Shown here one piece after another: positions 8,129-15,009 of a stretch of 38,160 bases of DNA. This DNA is from an uncultured Polycyclovorans sp. (GTDB taxonomy: Bacteria > Pseudomonadota > Gammaproteobacteria > Nevskiales > Nevskiaceae). The stretch covers positions 1 to 38,160 of the forward strand of contig CAKZHZ010000017.1 of assembly GCA_936928855.1 (NCBI GenBank). The letters run 5' to 3'. Every line of letters starts with the position of its first letter. Position 1 is the stretch's first letter. A program made the position numbers and the translations under genes. A model generated the notes under the pieces. That model worked only from the letters and a program-made list of their open reading frames with translations. It searched no databases and had not been told where the DNA came from.

Positions 8129-8167
8129 GACCGCAGTGTAGTGGCAGCGGCGCGTCGCGCGTGCCGG

Positions 8168-8713
8168 TCAGCGCTGGCCGCGACGGAACAGCGAGAAGAA
8201 GCCGTAGCTGGGGTCGTCGGGGCCGGGGCAGCCGAGATGGGCGCCCTGCAGGAACGGGTGTTCCAGATCGATGGCGGATGGGTCCGCCGGGTAGGCCCAG
8301 TCGGCGACGATGGCGCGGTGGGCGAATTTCCACACCCCGTCCCGCTTTTCGTACTTGTCGAAATAGCGGCCGCCGATGAGCACGTCAAACTTCCGGTCCT
8401 CGGCCACGACCTGGTGCATCGCGATCAGGTACACCTCGCCTTCGGCACGGTCGCCCTCGAGCTTCAGGTTCACCGTGGTGATGTTGTGGTGGAGGATCGC
8501 CATTGCCTTCTGGATTTCGGGCAGCTTGTCGATGAACTCCATGGCCGGGCCCTTGGCAAAATGGCCGTGATCGTCGATCGCATCCGGGTGGTAGAGCGCC
8601 CGCATCTTGTCGTGATCATGACGGTCCGCCGCATTGGCATAGGCATGGATCAGCTCGGTGATGGCCTGTTTGTCGAGCAGTTCATCGAGCAGTTGATCGC
8701 GGGTTTTCATCAT
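8168..8713 (-). CDS. SnoaL-like / NTF2-fold protein
   Basis: The 181-aa product shows the NTF2-like pattern: a helical start (DELLDKQAITELIHAYANAADRHDHDKMRALYHPDAIDDHG), then strands LEGDRAEGEVYLIAM, IGGRYFDKYEKRDGVWKFAHR. This is the SnoaL_4 / ring-dioxygenase small-subunit-like family, which holds dehydratases, isomerases and many proteins of unknown role. The start has two adjacent ATGs (8713 and 8710); the first is used here and the ribosome site is weak. The 77-bp gap to the upstream MocR gene and the shared strand suggest a common transcript. Confidence 0.85.
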   Translation of the reverse strand: MMKTRDQLLDELLDKQAITELIHAYANAADRHDHDKMRALYHPDAIDDHGHFAKGPAMEFIDKLPEIQKAMAILHHNITTVNLKLEGDRAEGEVYLIAMHQVVAEDRKFDVLIGGRYFDKYEKRDGVWKFAHRAIVADWAYPADPSAIDLEHPFLQGAHLGCPGPDDPSYGFFSLFRRGQR

Positions 8714-8790
8714 CGGTTCCAGGTCGAGCGGGAGGCTCGACGCTAGCAGCGTCCCTGTACCGCGCCCCCGTCCGGACGAAGGAGGCCGCG

Positions 8791-10197
8791 TCAGCCCGCG
8801 CGGACCAGCGCGCCGAGGGTGGCGATGCCGGCCTCCATCTCGTCGTTCCACGGGTGTCCGAAGTTGAGGCGCAGGCAATGCCGCAGGCCGCGGTGTGCCG
8901 AGAACATCGGGCCGGGCGACAGGCCGATGCCGCGTTGCGCTGCCGCGCGATGCAGCTGCAGGGTGTCGACCGAGGGAGGGAGGCGCAGCCAGAGGAAGTA
9001 CCCGCCCTCGGGGTGGCTGACGCGGGTATCGGACGGGAAGTGGCGGTGAATGGCTGTCAGCATCTGATCGCGCTGCGTTGCCAGGGTGCGGCGCAGCTTG
9101 CGCAGGTGCCGCTCGTAGACGCCGCGTTCCAGATAATCGGCAATCGCTTCCTGGGCCGGGTTGCTGGTGGCCAGCGTGGTCGAGACCTTGAGACGAAGCA
9201 CCGTTTCGGCGTGTCGACCTGCGGCAATCCAGCCAACGCGGTAGCCGGGCGCCAACGTCTTGGAAAAGCTGCCGCACTGTAGAACGTTACCGTCCGTATC
9301 AAAGCGTTTGCTGGAGGCCGGCGCATGGCGGCCGAAGTAGAGCTCGGCGTAGACATCATCGTCGATCATCGGCACCTGGTGGCGCCGCAGCAGGGCGACC
9401 AGCGCTTCTCGTTTCTTTGTCGGCATCAGGCTGCCCAGCGGGTTCTGGAAACTCGGCATGCACCAGCAGGCCTTGACCGGCTGCCGCTTCAGAACGGCGG
9501 CGAGCGCGTCGAGGTCGATGCCCTCGGTCGGGTGGGTGGGGATCTCCACCGCCCGCAGGCCCAGGCGCTCGACGGCCTGCAGGGCGCCGTAGAAGCAGGG
9601 CGATTCCACCGCCACCAGACTGCCCGGCGGCGCCACCGCCTGCAGCGCCAGGTTGAGGGCTTCCATGGCACCGGCGGTGATGATGATCTCGGCCGGGTCC
9701 ACGCGGACGCCATTGGCGAGGTAGCGCTTGGCGATCTTGCGCCGCAGGGCCCAGCTGCCGGGCGGCAGGTCGGCCACCGTGGCCCAGGGGTCCAGCCGGC
9801 GCGCAGCGCGGGCTAGGCTGTTGGCGAGGGCCGGCAGCGGAAACAGTTCCGGGCTGGGGAAGGCCGAGGCAAAGGGCAGCATGCTGCGATCGCGGGTGGC
9901 AGACAGGATGTCGAACACCAGGTCGGACACCGCGACCGCGCGCCCCCGTGCGCGCGGGCGTGGCGGTGGGGTATCGGGAAATCGCGCACTGGCAGCACGC
10001 ACGAAGTGGCCGGAGCGTTGCCGGCTTTCCACCCAGCCGTCGTCGACCAGCTGTGCCAGCGCCTTGAGCACTGTGGCCTGGCTCAGACGCCGGCGCACGC
10101 ACCATTGGCGCACCGATGGCAGGCGTTCTCCCGGGCGCAGCAGCCCTTGCTGGATCTGGGCGGCGATGTCGTCGGCGAGGGTCTGGTACAGCGTCAT
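8791..10197 (-). CDS. second MocR-type regulator (GntR HTH plus aminotransferase fold)
   Basis: The 468-aa protein has a GntR winged helix (residues ~1-70, GLLRPGERLPSVR and LSQATVLKALAQL) and an aminotransferase-like domain with PLP lysine Lys313 in C-G-S-F-S-K-T-L-A-P-G-Y-R-V-G-W. An upstream in-frame ATG at 10239 would place the palindromic element inside the coding region, so the ATG at 10197 (MTLYQTLADD, the usual MocR beginning) is preferred. It is divergent from the DUF2970/cytochrome genes. It is a distant paralogue of the MocR at 2116-3546, with different recognition-helix residues but a similar upstream element. Confidence 0.93.
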   Translation of the reverse strand: MTLYQTLADDIAAQIQQGLLRPGERLPSVRQWCVRRRLSQATVLKALAQLVDDGWVESRQRSGHFVRAASARFPDTPPPRPRARGRAVAVSDLVFDILSATRDRSMLPFASAFPSPELFPLPALANSLARAARRLDPWATVADLPPGSWALRRKIAKRYLANGVRVDPAEIIITAGAMEALNLALQAVAPPGSLVAVESPCFYGALQAVERLGLRAVEIPTHPTEGIDLDALAAVLKRQPVKACWCMPSFQNPLGSLMPTKKREALVALLRRHQVPMIDDDVYAELYFGRHAPASSKRFDTDGNVLQCGSFSKTLAPGYRVGWIAAGRHAETVLRLKVSTTLATSNPAQEAIADYLERGVYERHLRKLRRTLATQRDQMLTAIHRHFPSDTRVSHPEGGYFLWLRLPPSVDTLQLHRAAAQRGIGLSPGPMFSAHRGLRHCLRLNFGHPWNDEMEAGIATLGALVRAG

Positions 10198-10222
10198 GGC
10201 GACTGCTTCGCAAAAAAAGGCC

Positions 10223-10251
10223 GATGTCTGTATCTGCACCGGTGCAGATCA
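10223..10251. promoter_or_regulatory. candidate MocR operator (copy B)
   Basis: This 29-bp block between the second MocR and the DUF2970 gene contains the perfect 18-bp palindrome ATCTGCACCGGTGCAGAT (10232-10249), preceded by GTCTGT. It aligns without gaps to the block at 3566-3594 (22 of 29 identical), with the palindrome centre at the same place. It sits 26 bp from the MocR start codon, consistent with autoregulation. The operator role is inferred from position and symmetry. Confidence 0.65.
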
Positions 10252-10294
10252 GCACAGTAGCATGCAGGCCGTCATTCGCCGCCGGACCCTGCCC

Positions 10295-10513
10295 ATGGCC
10301 CCGCCTCCCCCGCCCCCGACTGTCGGATTCTGGCAAACCGTACTGAGCGTGCTGGCGGCCTTTTTTGGTGTGCAGAGCGGGCGCAACCGGCAGCGGGACT
10401 TTTCACGCGGAAAGCCCTGGATGTTCGTGCTGATCGCGGTGGTCATGACTGCGGCGCTGATCCTGATGCTGCGCGGTGTGGTGGCGCTGGTGTTGCGCGA
10501 CGCCGGCGCATGA
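10295..10513 (+). CDS. DUF2970 small membrane protein
   Basis: The 72-aa protein matches DUF2970: FWQTVLSVLAAFFGVQS, then charged GRNRQRDFSRGKPW, then one hydrophobic segment (residues ~43-66). The family is small, single-membrane-span and uncharacterised, found mainly in beta- and gammaproteobacteria. An in-frame ATG at 10262 (83 aa) is possible, but it lies only ten bases after the candidate operator and has no ribosome site, and family length favours 10295. The stop overlaps the cytochrome start (ATGA), so it is probably translated with the cytochromes. Confidence 0.8.
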   Translation: MAPPPPPPTVGFWQTVLSVLAAFFGVQSGRNRQRDFSRGKPWMFVLIAVVMTAALILMLRGVVALVLRDAGA

Positions 10514-11217
10514 GGCGGCGATCCACCCTGCTGCTGACGCTGGCGCTATTGATGCCGGCGGCGCAGGCCGCCGGGACCGACCATCTCGATACCCTGGAGC
10601 AGCGGGTGCGGCCCTGTGTGATCTGTCACGGCGCCGAAGGCCGCGCGTCCAATGCCGGGTACCTGCCGCGGATCGCGGGCAAGCCGTCCGGCTACCTCCA
10701 TCGCCAGCTGCTGCATTTTCGGGATGGACGTCGTGCCCACGCCCAGATGCGCTACCTGCTGGAGCGGCAGACCGATGCCTATCTCGCCGAGATGGCCGAC
10801 TACTTCGGCGCGCTCGACCTGCCCTATCCGGCGCCCTTGCCGCCGCAGGCGGATGCGGCCGCGCTCGCCCGCGGGGCCACCCTGGTACACGAGGGCGCGC
10901 CAACGCAGGGCATTCCGGCCTGCGCCGCCTGTCATGGCGAGCGTCTCACCGGGGTGGCTCCGGACATCCCCGGTCTGCTGGGCCTGCCGTTCGATTATCT
11001 GGCCAGCCAGTTTGGTCACTGGCGCAGTGGTCAGCGTCAGTCCGATGCGCCCGACTGCATGGCCACCATCGCCACGCGCATGGCGCTGGCCGACATCGAG
11101 GCCGCCGCTGCCTGGCTGGCCGCGCAGCCGGTGCCGGAGGATGCCCATCCGGCCGACTCGCTGCCGGCGCCGCTCCCTCTGGAGTGCGGGCAGGTGCGTC
11201 TGGAGCCGCGTTCATGA
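10510..11217 (+). CDS. diheme periplasmic cytochrome c (cytochrome c4-like)
   Basis: The 235-aa protein has a Sec signal peptide with a likely cleavage after A-Q-A (residue 20) and two CxxCH heme sites: CVICH (36-40) and CAACH (138-142). Each half has the cytochrome c4-like pattern: heme site, then YLPRIAGKPSGYLHRQL or IPGLLGLPFDYLASQF, then a late Met as probable axial ligand. It should carry electrons in the periplasm. It overlaps both neighbours by four bases (DUF2970 upstream, triheme cytochrome downstream), so the electron-transfer pair is co-expressed. Confidence 0.92.
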   Translation: MRRRSTLLLTLALLMPAAQAAGTDHLDTLEQRVRPCVICHGAEGRASNAGYLPRIAGKPSGYLHRQLLHFRDGRRAHAQMRYLLERQTDAYLAEMADYFGALDLPYPAPLPPQADAAALARGATLVHEGAPTQGIPACAACHGERLTGVAPDIPGLLGLPFDYLASQFGHWRSGQRQSDAPDCMATIATRMALADIEAAAAWLAAQPVPEDAHPADSLPAPLPLECGQVRLEPRS

Positions 11218-12488
11218 AGCGCCTCGTCGTGATGGTGGCAGCCCTGATCGTGGTGGCGGTCACCCTGTTCTGGTGGCCTGGTCTGCCGGGCGACGAGGGT
11301 GCGCCCGCCGTCGCCCGTGATTTTGACGATGCCGGCCTGATCGCCCGGGGGCAGTACCTGGCCACATTGGCCAACTGCCGTGCCTGCCATACCGAGCCGG
11401 GCCAAGCGGACTATGCCGGCGGACGCGCCATTCCCACGCCTTTCGGTCGGTTCTATGCCCCCAACATCACGCCCGATCCCGAGCATGGCATCGGGCATTG
11501 GGATGCCGATGATTTCTGGCGTGCCCTGCATCACGGCCGCTCGGCGGACGGCCGTCCGCTGTATCCCGTGTTTCCGTACACCAACTACACCCGGATCACC
11601 CGCGAGGACAGCGATGCCCTGTGGGCCTGGCTGCGACAGCAGCCACCCGTCGACCGGCCCAACCGCGACCATGCCCTGCGCTTTCCGTATGACCAGCGGT
11701 GGATGCTGGCGGGATGGCGGGCGCTGTTCTTCCGGCCGGGCGTCTACAGTCCCGACCCCGAGCAGGACGCCGTCTGGAACCGCGGCGCCTATCTGGTGGA
11801 AGGCCCGGGGCATTGCAGTGCCTGCCACGCCGCGCGCAATGCCCTGGGGGCGCCGCGCGAGGAGGGCCCGGCCGGTGGCCTCGTGCTCGACTGGTATGCG
11901 CCGGCCCTCACATCGCCCGCAGAAGCAGGGGTTCAAGGCTGGCAACGCGATGAGGTGATCGCGCTGCTGCATGCGGGGCACGGCCGCCGTGGCGCGGCCC
12001 TGGGGCCGATGGCCGAGGTGGTGTACGAAAGCCTGCAGCACTGGCAGCCGGCGGATCAGGTCGCGATGGCCCGCTATCTGCAGTCCCTGCCCGAGCGGCC
12101 GCCGCCAGCCGATACCGGCGGTGTGCGCGTGCCAGCGAGCGAGGTCGAGCAGATGATGGCGCGTGGTGCGGCCCTGTATGCCGAGCACTGTGTGGCGTGT
12201 CACGGCGAGCAGGGCGAAGGGCGGCCGCCGGCCGCGCCCCCGCTGGCCGGCAATCGCGCCGTCACTCTGGCATCGCCGGTGAACCTGGTGCAGGTGCTGC
12301 TGCATGGGGGGTATCCCCCGGGCACCGAGGCCAACCCACGCCCCTTCGGCATGCCGCCTTACGGTGTGGTGCTCAGCGATGAGGAGATCGCCGAGGTGTT
12401 GACCTATCTGCGCGGTAGTTGGGGCCATCAGGCGGCCCCGGTGTCGGCGGTGGACGTTCGCCGCCTGCGGGGCGATCCCGGCTGGTAG
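11214..12488 (+). CDS. triheme membrane-anchored cytochrome c (alcohol/gluconate dehydrogenase subunit type)
   Basis: The 424-aa product begins with an N-terminal hydrophobic helix (residues ~3-20) and has three heme sites: CRACH (55-59), CSACH (201-205) and CVACH (326-330). Spacing and motifs such as FGRFYAPNITPDPEHGIGHWDADDF fit the cytochrome subunit of membrane alcohol, gluconate or aldehyde dehydrogenases, which passes electrons from a periplasmic dehydrogenase to the quinone pool or oxidase. No catalytic dehydrogenase subunit is adjacent. The ATG lies in an ATGA overlap with the diheme cytochrome. In-frame sequence upstream of this ATG is shadow of that gene. Confidence 0.92.
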   Translation: MKRLVVMVAALIVVAVTLFWWPGLPGDEGAPAVARDFDDAGLIARGQYLATLANCRACHTEPGQADYAGGRAIPTPFGRFYAPNITPDPEHGIGHWDADDFWRALHHGRSADGRPLYPVFPYTNYTRITREDSDALWAWLRQQPPVDRPNRDHALRFPYDQRWMLAGWRALFFRPGVYSPDPEQDAVWNRGAYLVEGPGHCSACHAARNALGAPREEGPAGGLVLDWYAPALTSPAEAGVQGWQRDEVIALLHAGHGRRGAALGPMAEVVYESLQHWQPADQVAMARYLQSLPERPPPADTGGVRVPASEVEQMMARGAALYAEHCVACHGEQGEGRPPAAPPLAGNRAVTLASPVNLVQVLLHGGYPPGTEANPRPFGMPPYGVVLSDEEIAEVLTYLRGSWGHQAAPVSAVDVRRLRGDPGW

Positions 12489-12568
12489 TGTTGACGGGAC
12501 CAGCGGTCACAATCCCGACCTGAGCCCGTGTTACCGTTCCGTTCGTTCAATTGTTCGGAAAGGGTTTC

Positions 12569-13834
12569 ATGACGCTCAAATCGCGCGGGTTGACCTTGGC
12601 GGGCGCCGTGGCGCTTGCGTTCGCCCTGGTGGGCTGTAGCGACGAAGTCGCAACGGATCTCAGCCCGGATGGGGTTCAGGCCGCCGCCACCGAGATTCCC
12701 GATCAGTACATCGTGGCCTTCAACCGACCCGAAGGGGGCCTGCTGGCCACCGCGACCGGCCTGGTGACCGCGCTCGGCGGGCAGGTGCTGGGCAGCCTGC
12801 CGCTGATCGATGCCGTGCTGTTGCGGGCGGATGAGGCGGCGGCCGCGCGGTGGTCGCGTCATGCTGCCGTGGCGTATGTGGAGCCGGATCAGTGGATGCA
12901 TGCCACCGCCACCCAGGTCGGGCCGGTGTGGGGCCTGGACCGTATCGATCAGCGCCAGCGGCCGGTCGACGGCCGTTTCGTCTACCCCGATCACGGCGGT
13001 GCCGGCGTGCACCTCTACATCATCGATACCGGGCTGCACAGCAGCCATGCCGAGTTTGCCGGCCGGGTCGGCGGAGGGCGCAATTTCGTTGCCAATGGCT
13101 TCGGCGGACTGGGGCTTCCGATTCCCTTGCTCGACGACCTTCTGGGGGGACTGCTGGGTGGTTTGCTGGGTGGCGGAGGCAGCGCCGATCCGGAAGATTT
13201 CAGCGACTGCGAAGGGCACGGCACGCATGTGGCCGGCACGGCTGCGGGCCAGACCTATGGCGTTGCCAAGGCGGCAACCGTGTACGGGGTGCGCGTGCTC
13301 AACTGCAGCGGTTCCGGCCCCACCTCGGCCGTGATCGCCGGGATCGAGTGGGTGGTCGACAATCACCGCGCCCCGGCCGTGGCCAACCTGAGCCTGGGGG
13401 GCGGTGCCTCCACGGCCCTGGATGACGCTGTACGGGCAGCGGTCAATGCCGGGGTCACCATGGTGGTGGCGGCTGGAAATGACAGCGTTAACGCCTGTAA
13501 CGGCTCGCCCAACCGGGTGGCCGAGGCCATCGTGGTCGGTGCCAGCGACAGCAGCGACCGTCGCAGCAGCTTCTCCAACACCGGGCCCTGCGTTGATCTG
13601 TTTGCACCCGGCTCGGCCATCGTCAGTGCCGGTATCAGCGGCGACACCAGCACGGCTACCTTGAGTGGCACCTCCATGGCGGCGCCGCATGCAGCGGGCG
13701 CGGCGGCATTGCTGGCGGCGACCGGCGCCGGCCCGCAGGTGATCGAGTCAACGCTGCGCGCCACTGCCACGGAGAACGTCCTGAGCAGCATCGGGAACGG
13801 CAGTCCCAATCTGTTGCTCTACGTCCAGCCGTAG
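12569..13834 (+). CDS. S8 subtilisin-like serine protease, predicted lipoprotein
   Basis: The 421-aa product has a signal peptide with lipobox (A-L-V-G-C, Cys23), an I9-type inhibitor propeptide (PDQYIVAFN ... VAYVEPDQ) and a subtilisin domain. The triad is complete: Asp153 (IIDTG), His217 (GHGTHVAG) and Ser369 (GTSMAAPH), with oxyanion Asn304 (AAGND). Between Asp and His there is an unusual leucine/glycine-rich insertion (residues ~178-206). The protein should be exported and membrane-anchored until the propeptide is cut. The start is the ATG after GGAAAGGG; an upstream TTG in frame is less likely. It is monocistronic, convergent with soxR. Confidence 0.92.
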   Translation: MTLKSRGLTLAGAVALAFALVGCSDEVATDLSPDGVQAAATEIPDQYIVAFNRPEGGLLATATGLVTALGGQVLGSLPLIDAVLLRADEAAAARWSRHAAVAYVEPDQWMHATATQVGPVWGLDRIDQRQRPVDGRFVYPDHGGAGVHLYIIDTGLHSSHAEFAGRVGGGRNFVANGFGGLGLPIPLLDDLLGGLLGGLLGGGGSADPEDFSDCEGHGTHVAGTAAGQTYGVAKAATVYGVRVLNCSGSGPTSAVIAGIEWVVDNHRAPAVANLSLGGGASTALDDAVRAAVNAGVTMVVAAGNDSVNACNGSPNRVAEAIVVGASDSSDRRSSFSNTGPCVDLFAPGSAIVSAGISGDTSTATLSGTSMAAPHAAGAAALLAATGAGPQVIESTLRATATENVLSSIGNGSPNLLLYVQP

Positions 13835-13876
13835 ACGCAGTTACCGCGCTCACTCCACCGCGGCAGGCGGTCCTGC

Positions 13877-14335
13877 TCAGTCGGGATCCAGCAGTCGTGG
13901 CCCACTGCCGTCGTCCGAGAGGGCGTCGCCGGGGTTGCGCAACATGCAGACGCGCATCGACAGGCAGCCGCAGCCAATGCACTGGTCGAGCTGATTCCGC
14001 AGTTTCTGCAGCCGCTCGATGCGGGCATCAAGATCGCGTTGCCAATGGCGCGAGAGTCGGCGCCAGTCGGCGGCGGTGAGCCGGCGATTGCGGGGCAGGG
14101 TGTCGAGCGCCCGCTGGATATCCGCCAGCGGCAGGCCCAACCGTTGCGCCACTTTGATGACGGCGATGCGACGCAGGACCTCGCGCGGATAGCGTCGCTG
14201 GTTGCCGTTGCTGCGCAGGCTGTGGATCAGGCCCTTGCGCTCATAGAAGTGCAGCGCCGATACCGCCAGCCCGCTGCGAGCGGCCACCTGTCCGACGCTG
14301 AGATCGAGGTGAAAATTGTCCGCCGTCACGCGCAT
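13877..14335 (-). CDS. soxR: SoxR, redox-sensing MerR-family activator
   Basis: The 152-aa protein has an N-terminal MerR helix-turn-helix (LSVGQVAARSGLAVSALHFYERKGLI), a dimerisation helix and the [2Fe-2S] cluster motif C119-I-G-C122-G-C124-L-S-M-R-V-C130, with the same Cys numbering as the E. coli protein. SoxR is activated when its cluster is oxidised by redox-cycling compounds or superoxide, and then remodels promoters with an over-long spacer. Its gene is divergent from an FMN reductase and ABC exporter, with a SoxR box in between, so those genes are the expected targets. No soxS-like gene is seen, which fits the direct-regulon type found outside enteric bacteria. Confidence 0.96.
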   Translation of the reverse strand: MRVTADNFHLDLSVGQVAARSGLAVSALHFYERKGLIHSLRSNGNQRRYPREVLRRIAVIKVAQRLGLPLADIQRALDTLPRNRRLTAADWRRLSRHWQRDLDARIERLQKLRNQLDQCIGCGCLSMRVCMLRNPGDALSDDGSGPRLLDPD

Positions 14336-14347
14336 GGTGTGATGTCC

Positions 14348-14378
14348 TTGACCTGAAGTTAAGTTGAGGTTCTAGAGT
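14348..14378 (+). promoter_or_regulatory. SoxR-box promoter for the FMN reductase-exporter operon
   Basis: The 18-mer CCTGAAGTTAAGTTGAGG at 14352-14369 differs from the classic SoxR box CCTCAAGTTAACTTGAGG at two positions. A -35-like TTGACC (14348-14353) and a -10-like TAGAGT (14373-14378) flank it with a 19-bp spacer, the over-long spacing that MerR-family activators act on. The promoter points to the reductase gene 35 bp downstream and ends 13 bp before the start of soxR on the other strand. Sequence is direct; activity is inferred. Confidence 0.85.
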
Positions 14379-14412
14379 GCGCGCCTCTGATCGTCAACTC
14401 AAGGAACAAGCC

Positions 14413-14988
14413 ATGCGCGAACCGATGACCCTGGCGGTGCTGATGGGCAGCACGCGGGAAGGGCGACTGTGTGAAGCGGTGACCCGCTGGGTCATCGATG
14501 AAGTGGCCCGCACCGAGCGATACCGCGTTGACGTCATTGATCCTTTGACGCTGGACCTGCCGGTGCGCCAGGGCGCCGACGACAGTCAAAGTCAGCTGGC
14601 CCTGCAGCGTCGCATCGCCGCGGCCGACGCCGTGGTGGTCGTTACGCCCGAGTACAATCACAGCTTTCCGGCGCCGCTCAAGCAGGTGATCGACTCGGTG
14701 TATTCCGACTGGTGGGCCCGGCCGGTGGCCTTCGTCTCGTATGGCGGATTCTCCGGCGGCATCCGCGCCGTCGAGCAGCTGCGGCTGGTGTTCGCCGAGC
14801 TGCAGACCGTCACCATCAGCCAGGCCGTGCACCTTGCCAATGCCTGGGAACTGTTCGATGAGACCGGCAGTCCCACGCTGTCGTTTCGTCAGCGACGCAG
14901 CCTGTCGAAGCTGCTGGCGCAATTGTCCTGGTGGGCCGCCGTGCTGCGCGATGCGCGGGCGTCCCGCGCGCAACCCGAGGCGGCCTAG
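14413..14988 (+). CDS. NADPH-dependent FMN reductase / quinone reductase-like flavoprotein
   Basis: The 191-aa flavodoxin-fold protein shows the FMN-phosphate loop G-S-T-R-E-G-R near the N-terminus, the TPEYNHSFPAPLKQVIDSVY motif (residues ~77-96) and the SYGGFSGGIRAVEQLRLV segment, all typical of the PF03358 NAD(P)H-dependent FMN/quinone/chromate reductases. The start ATG at 14413 has AAGGAAC upstream; the frame open from 14377 would begin inside the promoter. It is the first gene after the SoxR box, consistent with a role in handling redox-active quinones or similar compounds. Confidence 0.9.
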   Translation: MREPMTLAVLMGSTREGRLCEAVTRWVIDEVARTERYRVDVIDPLTLDLPVRQGADDSQSQLALQRRIAAADAVVVVTPEYNHSFPAPLKQVIDSVYSDWWARPVAFVSYGGFSGGIRAVEQLRLVFAELQTVTISQAVHLANAWELFDETGSPTLSFRQRRSLSKLLAQLSWWAAVLRDARASRAQPEAA

Positions 14989-15009
14989 GGCCGCCACTGT
15001 CGAGGCCGA

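Noticed and set aside
12491..12513. TTGACG and CACAAT as a promoter for the protease gene
   Set aside because: The spacer is 11 bp, too short for a sigma-70 promoter.
13839..13871. CCGCG...CGCGG hairpin between the protease and soxR genes as a terminator
   Set aside because: Stem of only five base pairs with a 10-nt loop and no T-run on either strand.
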